Position numbers and translations under genes: made by a program
Assembly: GCF_001514305.1 (NCBI RefSeq)
Contig: NZ_KQ949088.1
Location: 124,001-188,000, forward strand
Direction: 5' to 3'
DNA: 64,000 nucleotides
DNA from: Streptomyces dysideae
GTDB lineage: Bacteria > Actinomycetota > Actinomycetes > Streptomycetales > Streptomycetaceae
In this document: positions 7,918 to 16,649 of the stretch, one piece after another
How the letters are laid out: every line of letters starts with the position of its first letter
Position numbering within the stretch: position 1 is the stretch's first letter
Notes under the pieces: model-generated
What the model was told of the DNA's origin: nothing
The model's database searches: none
Seen by the model: only the letters and a program-made list of their open reading frames with translations

Positions 7918-9138
7918 TCAGCTCAGGCGCTCGATGACCATCGCCATGCCCTGGCCGCCGCCGACGCACATCGTCTCCAGACCGAACTGCTTGTCGTGGA
8001 ACTGGAGGGAGTTGATCAGCGTGCCGGTGATGCGGGCGCCGGTCATGCCGAAGGGGTGGCCGACGGCGATGGCGCCGCCGTTGACGTTCAGCCTGTCGAG
8101 GTCGAGGCCGAGGTCGCGGTAGGAGGGGATCACCTGGGCGGCGAACGCCTCGTTGATCTCGACCAGGTCGATGTCGTCGATCGTGAGGCCGGCGCGGCGC
8201 AGGGCCTGCTGGCTCGCGTCGACCGGCCCGAGGCCCATGATCTCGGGGGAGAGGCCGGAGACGCCGGTGGACACGATGCGGGCGAGGGGCGTGAGGCCCA
8301 GCTCGCGGGCCTTCGTGTCGCTCATGATGACGACCGCGGCGGCGCCGTCGTTCAGCGGGCAGCAGTTGCCGGCGGTGACCAGGCCGTCGGGGCGGAAGAC
8401 CGGCTTGAGGCCCTGGACGCCCTCCATGGTGACGCCGGCGCGGGGGCCGTCGTCCTTCGAGACGACCGTGCCGTCGGGGGTCGTGACCGGGGTGATCTCC
8501 CGCTCCCAGAAGCCGTTCTTGATGGCTTCCTCGGCGAGGTTCTGCGAGCGGACGCCGAACTCGTCCATCTCCCGGCGGGTGACGCCCTTCCAGCGGGCCA
8601 GGTTCTCGGCGGTCTGGCCCATCGAGATGTAGGCGTCCGGGATCAGGCCGTCCTCGCGCGGGTCGTGCCAGGTCGTGCCCTCCTGCTGCGCGACGGCGGC
8701 GGTACGGGCCTCGGCCTCGGCGAAGAGGGGGTTGTGCGTGTCCGGGAGGCCGTCGGAGCTGCCCTTGGTGAACCGGGAGACCATCTCCACGCCGGCCGAG
8801 ATGAAGACGTCGCCCTCGCCGGCCTTGATGGCGTGCAGGGCCATGCGGGAGGTCTGCAGGGAGGAGCTGCAGTAGCGGGTGACCGTGCAGCCGGGGAGGT
8901 GGTCCATCCCCATCTGTACGGCGACGATGCGACCGAGGTTGTGGCCCTGCTCGCCGCCGGGGAGACCGCAGCCGAGCATCAGGTCGTCGATGTCCCTCGG
9001 GTCCAGCTCGGGCACCTTGGCGAGGGCCGCCTGGATGATCGTGGCGGTCAGGTCGTCCGGGCGCAGGTCCTTGAGGGAGCCCTTGCCGGCGCGGCCGATG
9101 GGGGAGCGGGCGGTCGAGACGATCACGGCTTCGGGCAT
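7918..9138 (-). CDS. Acetyl-CoA acetyltransferase (thiolase)
   Basis: A 406-residue thiolase. The nucleophile Cys is in TRYCSSSLQTSRM (about residue 87), NEAFA near 320, the His of GGAIAVGHPFGMTGAR near 350, and the second catalytic Cys in CVGGGQGMAMVIE at the C-terminus. It would condense two acyl-CoA molecules or cleave 3-ketoacyl-CoA in fatty-acid or polyhydroxyalkanoate-type metabolism. The ATG at 9138 has GGAG five bases upstream; a GTG one codon earlier is possible. No beta-oxidation partner is adjacent. Confidence 0.93.
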   Translation of the reverse strand: MPEAVIVSTARSPIGRAGKGSLKDLRPDDLTATIIQAALAKVPELDPRDIDDLMLGCGLPGGEQGHNLGRIVAVQMGMDHLPGCTVTRYCSSSLQTSRMALHAIKAGEGDVFISAGVEMVSRFTKGSSDGLPDTHNPLFAEAEARTAAVAQQEGTTWHDPREDGLIPDAYISMGQTAENLARWKGVTRREMDEFGVRSQNLAEEAIKNGFWEREITPVTTPDGTVVSKDDGPRAGVTMEGVQGLKPVFRPDGLVTAGNCCPLNDGAAAVVIMSDTKARELGLTPLARIVSTGVSGLSPEIMGLGPVDASQQALRRAGLTIDDIDLVEINEAFAAQVIPSYRDLGLDLDRLNVNGGAIAVGHPFGMTGARITGTLINSLQFHDKQFGLETMCVGGGQGMAMVIERLS

Positions 9139-9258
9139 CACGGCTCCAGTCGAAAGGGGCGGCGCGTAGCGCCTCGTTGAGGGGTGGCGGTCGGGCGACG
9201 GGTGGGAGTACGTGTGTGATGGGCAGGGCTGCTTGGGAAGTTACCCGCACGTACCTCC

Positions 9259-9308
9259 AGGGTCACCGGTGGCGCGGTGTGACCCTGACCGCAATTTTCT
9301 AAGCGCTT
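9259..9308. promoter_or_regulatory. Inverted repeat and AAGCGCTT palindrome upstream of thiolase
   Basis: Between the SGNH hydrolase stop and the thiolase start lie AGGGTCAC (9259-9266) with GTGACCCT (9279-9286), and the palindrome AAGCGCTT (9301-9308) in an AT-rich setting. The first may terminate the hydrolase transcript. The second looks like an operator for a fatty-acid-type repressor acting on the thiolase. Both readings are inference. Confidence 0.4.
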
Positions 9309-9409
9309 GCTTTTTTCGCGCTGGGTGTGGGGCGAGACCCACTCCTTTCCCGGCCGAGTCGGGCGGCGGGTGGGCGCAGGCCGGGGGGCCAGGGGGCGGA
9401 GCCTCCTGG

Positions 9410-10435
9410 CTACGGAGCCGGCGTCGCAGGGGTCGGCTCGGCTTCCGGGACCCTCCGGCGGCGGCGCCGCTTCAGAAGCGCCCACGGTCCCCTGGGTCCC
9501 GTCGGCATCGCTGCCGCGACCTCCGTGCCTGCCTCCGAGGCGGCCTCGGCGGCAGCGCGGGCCACGGGGAGGAAGCCCTCGCGGCGGGCGACGTCGGGGC
9601 GTTCCTCTTCCGCCGGCCAGAGGTTCAGCGCCGCGCAGACCGTCGGCAGGACCGCCATCGCCGCGGTGGCATAGCCCTCCGCCGAGGGGTGGTAGTTGTC
9701 GGGGCCGAACAGCTCCCGCGGGTTCGCCTCGAACTCCGGGCCCAGCAGATCGCCCAGCGACACCGTGCGGCCGCCCTGCTCGACGACGCCGATCGTCTGG
9801 GCGGCCGCCAACTGGCGGGAGGCCCGTCGGGCCAGCCAGCGCAGGGGCTGCTGCACCGGCTCGATCGTGCCCAGGTCGGGGCAGGTGCCGACCACCACCT
9901 CCGCGCCGGCGGTACGCAGCCGCCGTACCGCCGCCGACAAATGGCGTACCGACCGCGTCGGCGGCATCCGGTGCGTGACGTCGTTCGCGCCGATCATGAT
10001 CACGCAGACGTCCGGCACCGCGGCCGCGTCCGCCAGCACCAGCGCCACCTGACGGTCCAGGTCATCCGACCGCGCCCCCGGCGACGCCACGTTCCGCAGC
10101 TCCACCGGCCGCTCCGCCACCGCCGCCAGCCCCGACGCCACCAGCGCGCCCGGCGTCTGTCCCGCCCGGTGCACGCCCTGGCCCGCGGCCGTGGAGTCGC
10201 CGAGCAGCGTCAGCCGCAGCGGCGGTTCACCAGGGGCGTCGTACGCCAACCCGAACCGGCCGTCGGCGTTCGGTACGTGGTTGCTCGTGCCGTTGCCGAC
10301 CTGGCGTCTGGCCAGCCGCACCTCCGCCAGGACCAGCCCGACGGTCGCAGCGCCGACCAGACCGATCCCGCCGCCGCCGTACGCCGCACCGGCCGCGATC
10401 CGCCGGGCCACCCTCGCCCTCGACATGCGTGTCAT
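9410..10435 (-). CDS. SGNH/GDSL-type hydrolase, membrane anchored or secreted
   Basis: About 341 residues. An Arg-rich start and one hydrophobic segment (about 14-32) precede the catalytic domain. Block I is LTLLGDSTAAGQG (nucleophile Ser), block III IGANDVT, and block V DNYHPSAEGY (Asp and His), so the full SGNH triad is present. The C-terminus is basic then Pro/Glu-rich. It is probably an extracytoplasmic esterase or lipase. The start is uncertain: GGAGG lies 12 bases before the ATG used, and an ATG three codons downstream is possible. Divergent from cystathionine beta-synthase. Confidence 0.85.
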   Translation of the reverse strand: MTRMSRARVARRIAAGAAYGGGGIGLVGAATVGLVLAEVRLARRQVGNGTSNHVPNADGRFGLAYDAPGEPPLRLTLLGDSTAAGQGVHRAGQTPGALVASGLAAVAERPVELRNVASPGARSDDLDRQVALVLADAAAVPDVCVIMIGANDVTHRMPPTRSVRHLSAAVRRLRTAGAEVVVGTCPDLGTIEPVQQPLRWLARRASRQLAAAQTIGVVEQGGRTVSLGDLLGPEFEANPRELFGPDNYHPSAEGYATAAMAVLPTVCAALNLWPAEEERPDVARREGFLPVARAAAEAASEAGTEVAAAMPTGPRGPWALLKRRRRRRVPEAEPTPATPAP

Positions 10436-10595
10436 ACGTCGCCGCCACCTCCTCATAGCCGTACATCCACTGCTTGCCCCGCACGGACCGTCGCCCAATC
10501 CCAACGGCGAGTGAACGACCGTCACGGGCCCCGAACAGGCCATAGGCTGGCGGAACCACTATGACCACTTCTTTTGCAAGCATCCGGAGACAACG

Positions 10596-11984
10596 GTGCA
10601 ATTCCACGACTCGATGATCAGCCTCGTCGGCAACACCCCGCTGGTGAGGCTCAACAACGTGACCAAGGGGATCCGGGCGACCGTCCTGGCCAAGGTGGAG
10701 TACTTCAACCCGGGCGGCTCCGTGAAGGACCGCATCGCCCTGCGCATGATCGAGGCGGCCGAGGAGAGCGGGGCGCTCGAGCCCGGCGGCACGATCGTCG
10801 AGCCGACCAGTGGGAACACCGGCGTCGGGCTCGCCATAGTGGCCCAGCAGAAGGGGTACAAGTGCATCTTCGTGTGCCCCGACAAGGTGTCGACGGACAA
10901 GATCAACGTCCTGCGTGCCTACGGCGCCGAAGTGGTCGTCTGCCCGACGGCCGTGGACCCGGAGCACCCGGACTCCTACTACAACGTCTCCGACCGGCTC
11001 GTCCGCGAGACCCCCGGTGCCTGGAAGCCCGACCAGTACTCCAACCCCAACAACCCGCTCTCCCACTACCACTCCACCGGTCCCGAGCTGTGGGAGCAGA
11101 CGGAGGGGAAGATCACCCACTTCGTGGCGGGCGTCGGCACCGGCGGCACCATCTCCGGCACCGGGCGCTATCTGAAGGACGTCAGCGACGGCAAGGTGCA
11201 GGTCGTCGGCGCGGACCCCGAGGGCTCGGTGTACTCGGGCGGGTCGGGGCGGCCGTATCTCGTCGAGGGCGTCGGTGAGGACTTCTGGCCGACCGCCTAC
11301 GACCGGACCGTCGCCGACGAGATCGTCGCCGTGTCCGACAAGGACTCCTTCCAGATGACCCGCCGGCTGGCGAAGGAGGAGGGGCTGCTGGTGGGCGGTT
11401 CCTGCGGGATGGCGGTGGTGGCCGCCCTGCGGGTCGCCGAGCGGCTCGGTCCGGACGACGTCGTGGTCGTCCTGCTCCCCGACAGCGGGCGCGGCTACCT
11501 CAGCAAGATCTTCAACGACGAGTGGATGGCCGACTACGGCTTCCTCGAGGACGAGGGCCCCAGCGCCCGCGTCGCCGACGTCCTGAACGACAAGGTGCAC
11601 GGCGCCATCCCGTCCCTCGTCCACATGCACCCGGACGAGACCGTCGGCGAGGCCATCGAGGTGCTGCGCGAGTACGGCGTCTCGCAGATGCCGATCGTCA
11701 AGCCCGGCGCCGGTCACCCCGACGTGATGGCCGCCGAGGTCGTCGGGTCCGTCGTGGAACGGGAGCTGCTGGACGCCCTGTTCACCAAGCGGGCCTCGCT
11801 CGACGACCCGCTGGAGAAGCACATGTCGGCCCCGCTCCCGCAGGTCGGCTCCGGCGAACCGGTCGGCGACCTGATGTCCGTCCTGGGCGGCGCGGACGCC
11901 GCGATCGTCCTCGTCGAGGGCAAGCCGACGGGTGTGGTCAGCCGACAGGACCTGCTGGCCTTCCTCGCCAAGGGCGGAAAGTAG
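10596..11984 (+). CDS. cbs: Cystathionine beta-synthase
   Basis: A 462-residue protein: an N-terminal PLP fold type II catalytic domain (about 1-320) with the Schiff-base Lys in NPGGSVKDRI, the substrate loop EPTSGNTGVGLA and the phosphate-binding glycines GVGTGGTISGTGR. Two C-terminal CBS domains follow (about 335-460), ending GVVSRQDLLAFL. The CBS pair distinguishes it from plain cysteine synthase. It condenses homocysteine with serine or O-acetylserine in transsulfuration. The GTG start has GGAGA eight bases upstream. Confidence 0.93.
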   Translation: MQFHDSMISLVGNTPLVRLNNVTKGIRATVLAKVEYFNPGGSVKDRIALRMIEAAEESGALEPGGTIVEPTSGNTGVGLAIVAQQKGYKCIFVCPDKVSTDKINVLRAYGAEVVVCPTAVDPEHPDSYYNVSDRLVRETPGAWKPDQYSNPNNPLSHYHSTGPELWEQTEGKITHFVAGVGTGGTISGTGRYLKDVSDGKVQVVGADPEGSVYSGGSGRPYLVEGVGEDFWPTAYDRTVADEIVAVSDKDSFQMTRRLAKEEGLLVGGSCGMAVVAALRVAERLGPDDVVVVLLPDSGRGYLSKIFNDEWMADYGFLEDEGPSARVADVLNDKVHGAIPSLVHMHPDETVGEAIEVLREYGVSQMPIVKPGAGHPDVMAAEVVGSVVERELLDALFTKRASLDDPLEKHMSAPLPQVGSGEPVGDLMSVLGGADAAIVLVEGKPTGVVSRQDLLAFLAKGGK

Positions 11985-12255
11985 CGGGAAACATCCGGTG
12001 AACTGCCCGGGACGGCGGCGAACTTGCTGTGATCGACAATCCTCGTGGACTTCGCGGAAGTGGTACGAGCGCGTCACGTCCGCGCAGCACCCGCTTAACA
12101 CGGGTCCGGCACATTAGTGGATGTCGGCAAGGGCGGGAGCGGCTCCCCGCCCCGGCCGGCAACCAAAACGGCGCCAAGGACCTCCGGAGCGGCTCCCGGA
12201 CCTCCATGGACGCCTAGGACGCGCAAGCCCGGCCCTGACCCGGCCCGCGTCCACT

Positions 12256-12310
12256 CGCGGGGACCGCCGTCGTCCCGCCCCCCGGTAACGGGGGTGCGGC
12301 GGTCCCCGCG
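12256..12310. repeat. Compound palindrome, 14-bp perfect arms
   Basis: Arms CGCGGGGACCGCCG (12256-12269) and CGGCGGTCCCCGCG (12297-12310) pair perfectly. The 27-base loop holds a second hairpin (GCCCCC / GGGGGTGC). A T-rich stretch follows on the plus strand. It lies in the gene-free 410 bases between the convergent cbs and membrane-protein genes. It could be a transcript end, the 3' hairpin of a small RNA, or a dispersed palindromic element. Confidence 0.6.
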
Positions 12311-12339
12311 CATAATCTTTTCCGGGCCCGCTCAGCCGA

Positions 12340-12389
12340 CCTGCGCCGAGGCCCAACTCCCCAGCGGCGCCGGCCTCTTTCGGCGCAGG
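12340..12389 (-). terminator. Terminator of the 147-residue membrane protein gene
   Basis: Arms CCTGCGCCGA (12340-12349) and TCGGCGCAGG (12380-12389) pair perfectly and lie just past the stop of the leftward gene. Confidence 0.65.
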
Positions 12390-12396
12390 CGTGAGG

Positions 12397-12840
12397 TCAG
12401 TCCTCCCAGGCGTCGTCGTCCTTGGCCGCCTTGCGGCCCGGCCGGCCGCGGAACAGGCCGGGGTTGACGCGGGCGGCCTGGACGACGTTCACGCCGACGA
12501 TGCCGAACCAGGCGACGAGCAGTCCCTTGAGGCCGGCGACGCCGCCGCCGATCCCGGACAGCGGGATCGCCAGTACCAGCGAGACGATGCCGAAGCCGAA
12601 GCGCTCGCCCCAGGTGTCCGTCGGCCGCGGCGACCGGGCACCCCGGGCCGCCACCATCTGCTGCTCGGCGAGCTGCCGGCGCAACCGGCGCTCCACCGCC
12701 CCGTCGATACGCTGGTCGACCTTCTCCAGGAAGGAGTCGACCAGCGCGGACTCGTATTCCTCGCCCAGTTCCCTGCGGGCCTGCAGGGTGGCGTCGAGTT
12801 CCTTCTTGAGTTCGGTGTCCCGTGCGTCCGATCCGGTCAT
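12397..12840 (-). CDS. Conserved actinobacterial integral membrane protein
   Basis: A 147-residue protein: a charged helical N-terminal half (about 1-75), then two hydrophobic helices (about 85-100 and 108-125) and a charged tail ending DDDAWED. No known family function. The ATG at 12840 lacks a ribosome binding site but TACCGT ends seven bases upstream, so it is probably translated from a leaderless transcript. Confidence 0.7.
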   Translation of the reverse strand: MTGSDARDTELKKELDATLQARRELGEEYESALVDSFLEKVDQRIDGAVERRLRRQLAEQQMVAARGARSPRPTDTWGERFGFGIVSLVLAIPLSGIGGGVAGLKGLLVAWFGIVGVNVVQAARVNPGLFRGRPGRKAAKDDDAWED

Positions 12841-12938
12841 ACGGCCCACGGTAGGCAGCCCGGAGGACGCCCGCACTGGGGTTAGCCCCCCTGTTCGGGA
12901 GGGGGTGCGCCGGGGTCAGGGGCGCAACCGGCCGCCGT

Positions 12939-13348
12939 TCACTTCACCAGCCCGTGCTGCCGGGCGTACGCGTTCGCCACGTCCTCCGGGCCCTTCTTGT
13001 CCTTGTCGACCTGACGGTTGAGTTCGGTGAGCTGGGCGGTGGTGAGGACGTTGCCGAGTCCGGCGAGGGCCTTGCGGACCGTCGAGTCGGCCTTGCGGTC
13101 GGCGATGAGGGGACGACGTGCCGGCCGGGGATCAGGTTCTTCGGGTCCGTCAGCACCACCCAGTCGTTGGCCTGGATGTCCGTGTCGGTGGTGAAGAGGC
13201 CCCGACTGCCGGATGACGTATCCGATGGAGCGGCGCAGTTCGGCGGCGGCTGGCGCTGGACGTCCTTGCCGCCGACCCGGAGTGTGAGGTCGTGGACTGC
13301 TGTGGTGCCGATGGGGAAGCGCTTGTGGATCGCGTCGAACTGGATCAC
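12939..13348 (-). pseudogene. Relic of a glycine betaine/choline-type ABC transporter
   Basis: Three pieces are fused. The start (MIQFDAIHKRFPIGTTAVHD) is the N-terminus of a ProV/OpuCA-type ATPase. A short piece in another frame (ELRRSIGYVIRQSG, about 13203-13244) is the ATPase segment just after the Q-loop region. Then comes the C-terminus of an OpuAC-type substrate-binding domain (TDTDIQANDWVVLTDPKNLI), which shifts frame near 13108 and ends cleanly in a third frame (KGPEDVANAYARQHGLVK, stop at 12939). Walker motifs, permease and most of the binding protein are gone. Deletion of a whole operon interior explains this. Confidence 0.88.
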
Positions 13349-13488
13349 GAGTTGTCCCTTGCCCGACTGTATAACATCATGCAGAGTTCTTAGTGTGTGA
13401 ATAGATTGTCAACGTCTTGGCGTTGATCCGAGGTAACGGATGACCGGCGAACAAGATCGGATGTCCTTGTTGAGGAGGTTTGGGTTTG

Positions 13489-14997
13489 ATGTCGTCTCGG
13501 ATCGTGGACGCACCGCGGATAGCGGCCTCTGCTCTTGTCGTCCTCGACGGGGTCGGCCTCGGCGTCACCGACGTCGTGCGCCTCGCCGACGGGGCCGCGC
13601 GGCCGGTACCGGGGAGCGAGGGGATGCGGCGCGTCGAGGAGTCCTGGGACGCCGCGCGCCGCATCGCCGCGACCGGCCGCGTCTACGGCCGGTCCACCGG
13701 CGTCGGCGCCAACCGGAACGAGGACGTGCCCACCGAGGCGGCCGCCGAGCACGGCCTGCGCCTGCTGCGCAGTCATGCCGGTGCCATCGGCGAGGAGTTG
13801 CCCGCCCGGCAGGTACGCGCGATGCTCGCCGTCCGCGCCAACCAGCTGCTGGCCGGCGGGGCGGGGCTCAGGCCCACCGTTGTCACGGCCCTGTGCGAGG
13901 CGCTGGAGAGCGGGGCGTACCCGGTCGTGAACGAGTTCGGCTCGGTCGGCACCGGCGACATCGCCGCCCTCGCCCAGGCCGGCCTCGCGCTGGCCGGCGA
14001 GCACCCCTGGCGGGGGCCGGGCGCCCCCGAGCCCCAGCCGCTCGACAACAACGACGCGCTGGCCTTCATCAGCAGCAACGCCCTCACGCTCGGCCAGTCC
14101 GCCCTCGCCCTGCGCGAACTGCGCGGGCTTCTGGAGGCCACCCAGGTCGTCGGCGCCCTCTCCCTGCTCGCCGTCGACGGCTCACACGAGGCGTACGCGG
14201 CCCCCGTGCACGCCGCCCGCCCGCACCGCGGCTCCAGCGAAGTCGCCCGCCGGATGCGGGAGTTGATCGGCGCCGCCGACCGCCCGACCCCGCCGCTCGG
14301 CCGCCTCCAGGATCCCTACGGCTTCCGCTGCCTGCCCCAGATCCACGGCCCGGCCCACGACGCGGCCGACGCCCTGGCAGAGGTCCTCGCGATCGAGATC
14401 AACGCGGCGGCGGAGAACCCGCTGATCTGCCCCGAGGACCTGGCCGCCTACCACCACGGCGGCTTCTACCAGGCCCAACTCGCCCTCGCCCTGGACCACT
14501 TCCGACTGGCCATGACCCAGGCGGCCCGTCTGTCCACATCCCGCCTGTCCACGCTCAACGAGCCCGCCTTCACCCGGCTCAGACCCTTTCTCGCCGACCA
14601 GGAACCCGCCTCCTCCGGCGTGATGATCCTGGAGTACTCCGCCGGGGCCGCCCTCGGCGACCTGCGGGCCTTCTCGGCGCCCGCGTCGCTCGGCCACGCT
14701 GTACTCTCCCGAGGCGTCGAGGAACAGGCCAGCTTCGCCTCGCTCGCCGCACGTCAGACACTGCGTGCGTGCGGCGCGTACCGTCTCGTCGTCGGCTGCG
14801 AACTCGTCGCCGCCGTACGGGCGCTGCGCCAGCGTGATGTCCGGCCCGACCCGGAGCTCGGGGTGGGCCGTGCGCTGGAGCTCGCCGAGTCGGTGCTCGA
14901 CGAGGACCCGGCCGACCGGCCGCTCACGGGCGACGTGACGACGGCGGCCGCACTGCTCGACCGGTTCACGGACATCTGGAGGGGGAGCAAGTCATGA
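13489..14997 (+). CDS. HAL/PAL-family ammonia-lyase-like protein with altered MIO motif
   Basis: A 502-residue protein with the aromatic amino acid lyase fold throughout: the Tyr loop VYGRSTGVGANR (about 65), QDPYGFRCLPQIHG (about 285), AAENPLI and VEEQASFAS. At the motif that should read GSVGASGD, it reads GSVGTGD, one residue shorter and without the Ser that becomes the MIO electrophile. Ordinary deamination of histidine or phenylalanine therefore looks doubtful. GAGGAGG lies ten bases before the ATG. Its stop overlaps the RpiR gene by ATGA. A true hutH is not in the window. Confidence 0.85.
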   Translation: MSSRIVDAPRIAASALVVLDGVGLGVTDVVRLADGAARPVPGSEGMRRVEESWDAARRIAATGRVYGRSTGVGANRNEDVPTEAAAEHGLRLLRSHAGAIGEELPARQVRAMLAVRANQLLAGGAGLRPTVVTALCEALESGAYPVVNEFGSVGTGDIAALAQAGLALAGEHPWRGPGAPEPQPLDNNDALAFISSNALTLGQSALALRELRGLLEATQVVGALSLLAVDGSHEAYAAPVHAARPHRGSSEVARRMRELIGAADRPTPPLGRLQDPYGFRCLPQIHGPAHDAADALAEVLAIEINAAAENPLICPEDLAAYHHGGFYQAQLALALDHFRLAMTQAARLSTSRLSTLNEPAFTRLRPFLADQEPASSGVMILEYSAGAALGDLRAFSAPASLGHAVLSRGVEEQASFASLAARQTLRACGAYRLVVGCELVAAVRALRQRDVRPDPELGVGRALELAESVLDEDPADRPLTGDVTTAAALLDRFTDIWRGSKS

Positions 14998-15908
14998 GCG
15001 CGGACGGGAGTGCGGGCGTGGGTGCGAGCGTGGCGGACAAGAGCGCGGGCGCGGCGGGCCGTGGCGCGGGGGTGCCGGACAGTCCTGCCGCGCGGCTGCA
15101 GGCGCTCTTCGAGGGGCACCGGCTGACGCCGACCCAGCGGCGCATCGCGCACAGCATGGTGCGGCGGGCCGCCGACGTGCCGTTCCTGTCCAGCGTGGAA
15201 CTGGCCGAACTGGCCGGGGTCAGCCAGCCGTCGGTGACCCGTTTCGCGGTCGCCCTCGGCTTCGACGGCTACCCGGCCCTGCGCAAGCACCTGCGCGAGG
15301 TCGCGCCCGCCGAACCGGCGGCGGACTCTGCGTCGTACAACGAGTACCAGCAGGCCGTCGAGGCCGAGATCGAGAACCTGCGGCACCTGGCGGAGGTGCT
15401 GGCCGACCCGCGGCCCGTGCAGAAGGCCGGGCGGCTGCTCGCGGCCTCGCGCCCCCTTCCCGTCCTCGGGCTGCGGGCCGCTGCCTCACAGGCGTACGGC
15501 TTCGCCTACTTCGCCGCCAAGGTCCATCCGGACGTACGGCTGCTGAACGAGGGCGGCACGATGATCCACGACCGGATCGACTCCGCCGTCCGGGCCGGCG
15601 CCACGACCCTGCTGTGCTTCGCGCTGCCCCGGCATCCGCGTGAGGTCGTGGACACGCTGACGTATGCGAAGGAGGCCGGGCTGACGGTGGTGACGGTCGC
15701 CGACTCCGCCTTCGCGCCGGTCGCCAAGGCCTCCGACCTGCTGCTGCCGGCCGCCGTCGGCACGGGGCTCGCCTTCGACACCGCCTGCGCCCCGATGCTG
15801 CTGGGCCGGGTCCTGCTGGAGGCGATGTGCGACGACCTGCCGGACGCCCAGGCCCGGCTGGAGGAGTTCGACGCGAGAGCGGCGGCGCGCGGGCTGTTCG
15901 TCGAGTGA
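14994..15908 (+). CDS. MurR/RpiR family transcriptional regulator
   Basis: A 304-residue regulator. After a low-complexity Ala/Gly N-terminus (about 1-30), an RpiR winged helix-turn-helix runs from about 35 to 110 (LSSVELAELAGVSQPSVTRF), then a SIS sugar-isomerase-type domain from about 140 to 285. SIS domains bind phosphosugars or related anions. The ATG overlaps the lyase-like gene by four bases and has GGAGG in that gene's end. It probably controls the lyase-like gene and itself; the effector is unknown. Confidence 0.9.
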   Translation: MSADGSAGVGASVADKSAGAAGRGAGVPDSPAARLQALFEGHRLTPTQRRIAHSMVRRAADVPFLSSVELAELAGVSQPSVTRFAVALGFDGYPALRKHLREVAPAEPAADSASYNEYQQAVEAEIENLRHLAEVLADPRPVQKAGRLLAASRPLPVLGLRAAASQAYGFAYFAAKVHPDVRLLNEGGTMIHDRIDSAVRAGATTLLCFALPRHPREVVDTLTYAKEAGLTVVTVADSAFAPVAKASDLLLPAAVGTGLAFDTACAPMLLGRVLLEAMCDDLPDAQARLEEFDARAAARGLFVE

Positions 15909-15970
15909 AGGCGAGTGAATTTCGCGTGCTCTAAGACTCGTCTCACGTTCGCTCGCTAATCTGCGCGACC

Positions 15971-16003
15971 AGGAATCCCTGTCAGGAATCCCTGTCAGGA
16001 ATC
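15971..16003 (+). repeat. 13-bp tandem direct repeat, 2.5 copies
   Basis: AGGAATCCCTGTC occurs at 15971-15983 and 15984-15996, with a partial third copy (AGGAATC) at 15997-16003. It is 30 bases upstream of the next gene start and could be a regulator binding array or a slippage product. Confidence 0.7.
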
Positions 16004-16034
16004 GCAGTGCTGTGAGGCGACAAGGAGGCGGAAC

Positions 16035-16628
16035 GTGGCACGCGGGGATCACAGAGCTCATGGCCTGGCTCGGGTGGCTGTCGTCGTACGCGCCGGAGCC
16101 GCGCCGATGTGGTGGCTCGGGGTGTTCGCGGCGGGCATCGGTGTTCTGGTGCCGGGCATCACGGGGCGACGGATCGGGGTGATGGCCGGGGCCGCGCTGT
16201 TCATCGTCGCGACCGCGGTGGTGGCGTACTGGCGCCGTAGGCGCTACACCGACCTCGCCCGCTCGGCCGCCCGTGCGAGCAAGCACGATGTGCTCCAGGA
16301 CCGTGCGGTGAGCGCGCGCAACTGGCGGCGGGGACACCGCTGGTGGCTGCTGCTCGCCTTCCTGGCCGTGCTGGGCAGCGCGTTCGCGGTACCCGCCGCG
16401 GGCGGCATGCTGCTCGCCGGCTGCGGTGCCGGGCTGCGGCTGAAGGCCGCCTGGCTCGGGCGGCGCGAGCGGGCGGAGGACGCGCTGCTGTGGGTGCGTG
16501 TCGACTGGCTCGCGGCGAACGGCGGCCGTCCGGCAGGCAAGGCGGTCAAGGCCTACCGCAGCACGGGCATCGCGGCGGGCGACGCGGCCCCGGGTGGGGC
16601 ACGCCGCCGCACCGCGGCCCTGGTCTAG
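16035..16628 (+). CDS. Conserved hypothetical membrane protein
   Basis: A 197-residue protein with three or four hydrophobic helices (about 24-42, 46-65 and 103-130) separated by an Arg-rich loop, and a basic Ala/Gly-rich tail. No known family. The GTG start has AAGGAGG seven bases upstream. Tandem 13-bp repeats lie just before it. It converges on the roadblock operon. Confidence 0.65.
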   Translation: MARGDHRAHGLARVAVVVRAGAAPMWWLGVFAAGIGVLVPGITGRRIGVMAGAALFIVATAVVAYWRRRRYTDLARSAARASKHDVLQDRAVSARNWRRGHRWWLLLAFLAVLGSAFAVPAAGGMLLAGCGAGLRLKAAWLGRRERAEDALLWVRVDWLAANGGRPAGKAVKAYRSTGIAAGDAAPGGARRRTAALV

Positions 16629-16649
16629 CCGTCAGACGTGGTCCGGCCG

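Noticed and set aside
12117..12467. Open frames across the cbs downstream region
   Set aside because: They cross strong hairpins, are Pro/Arg-rich and lack a supported start.
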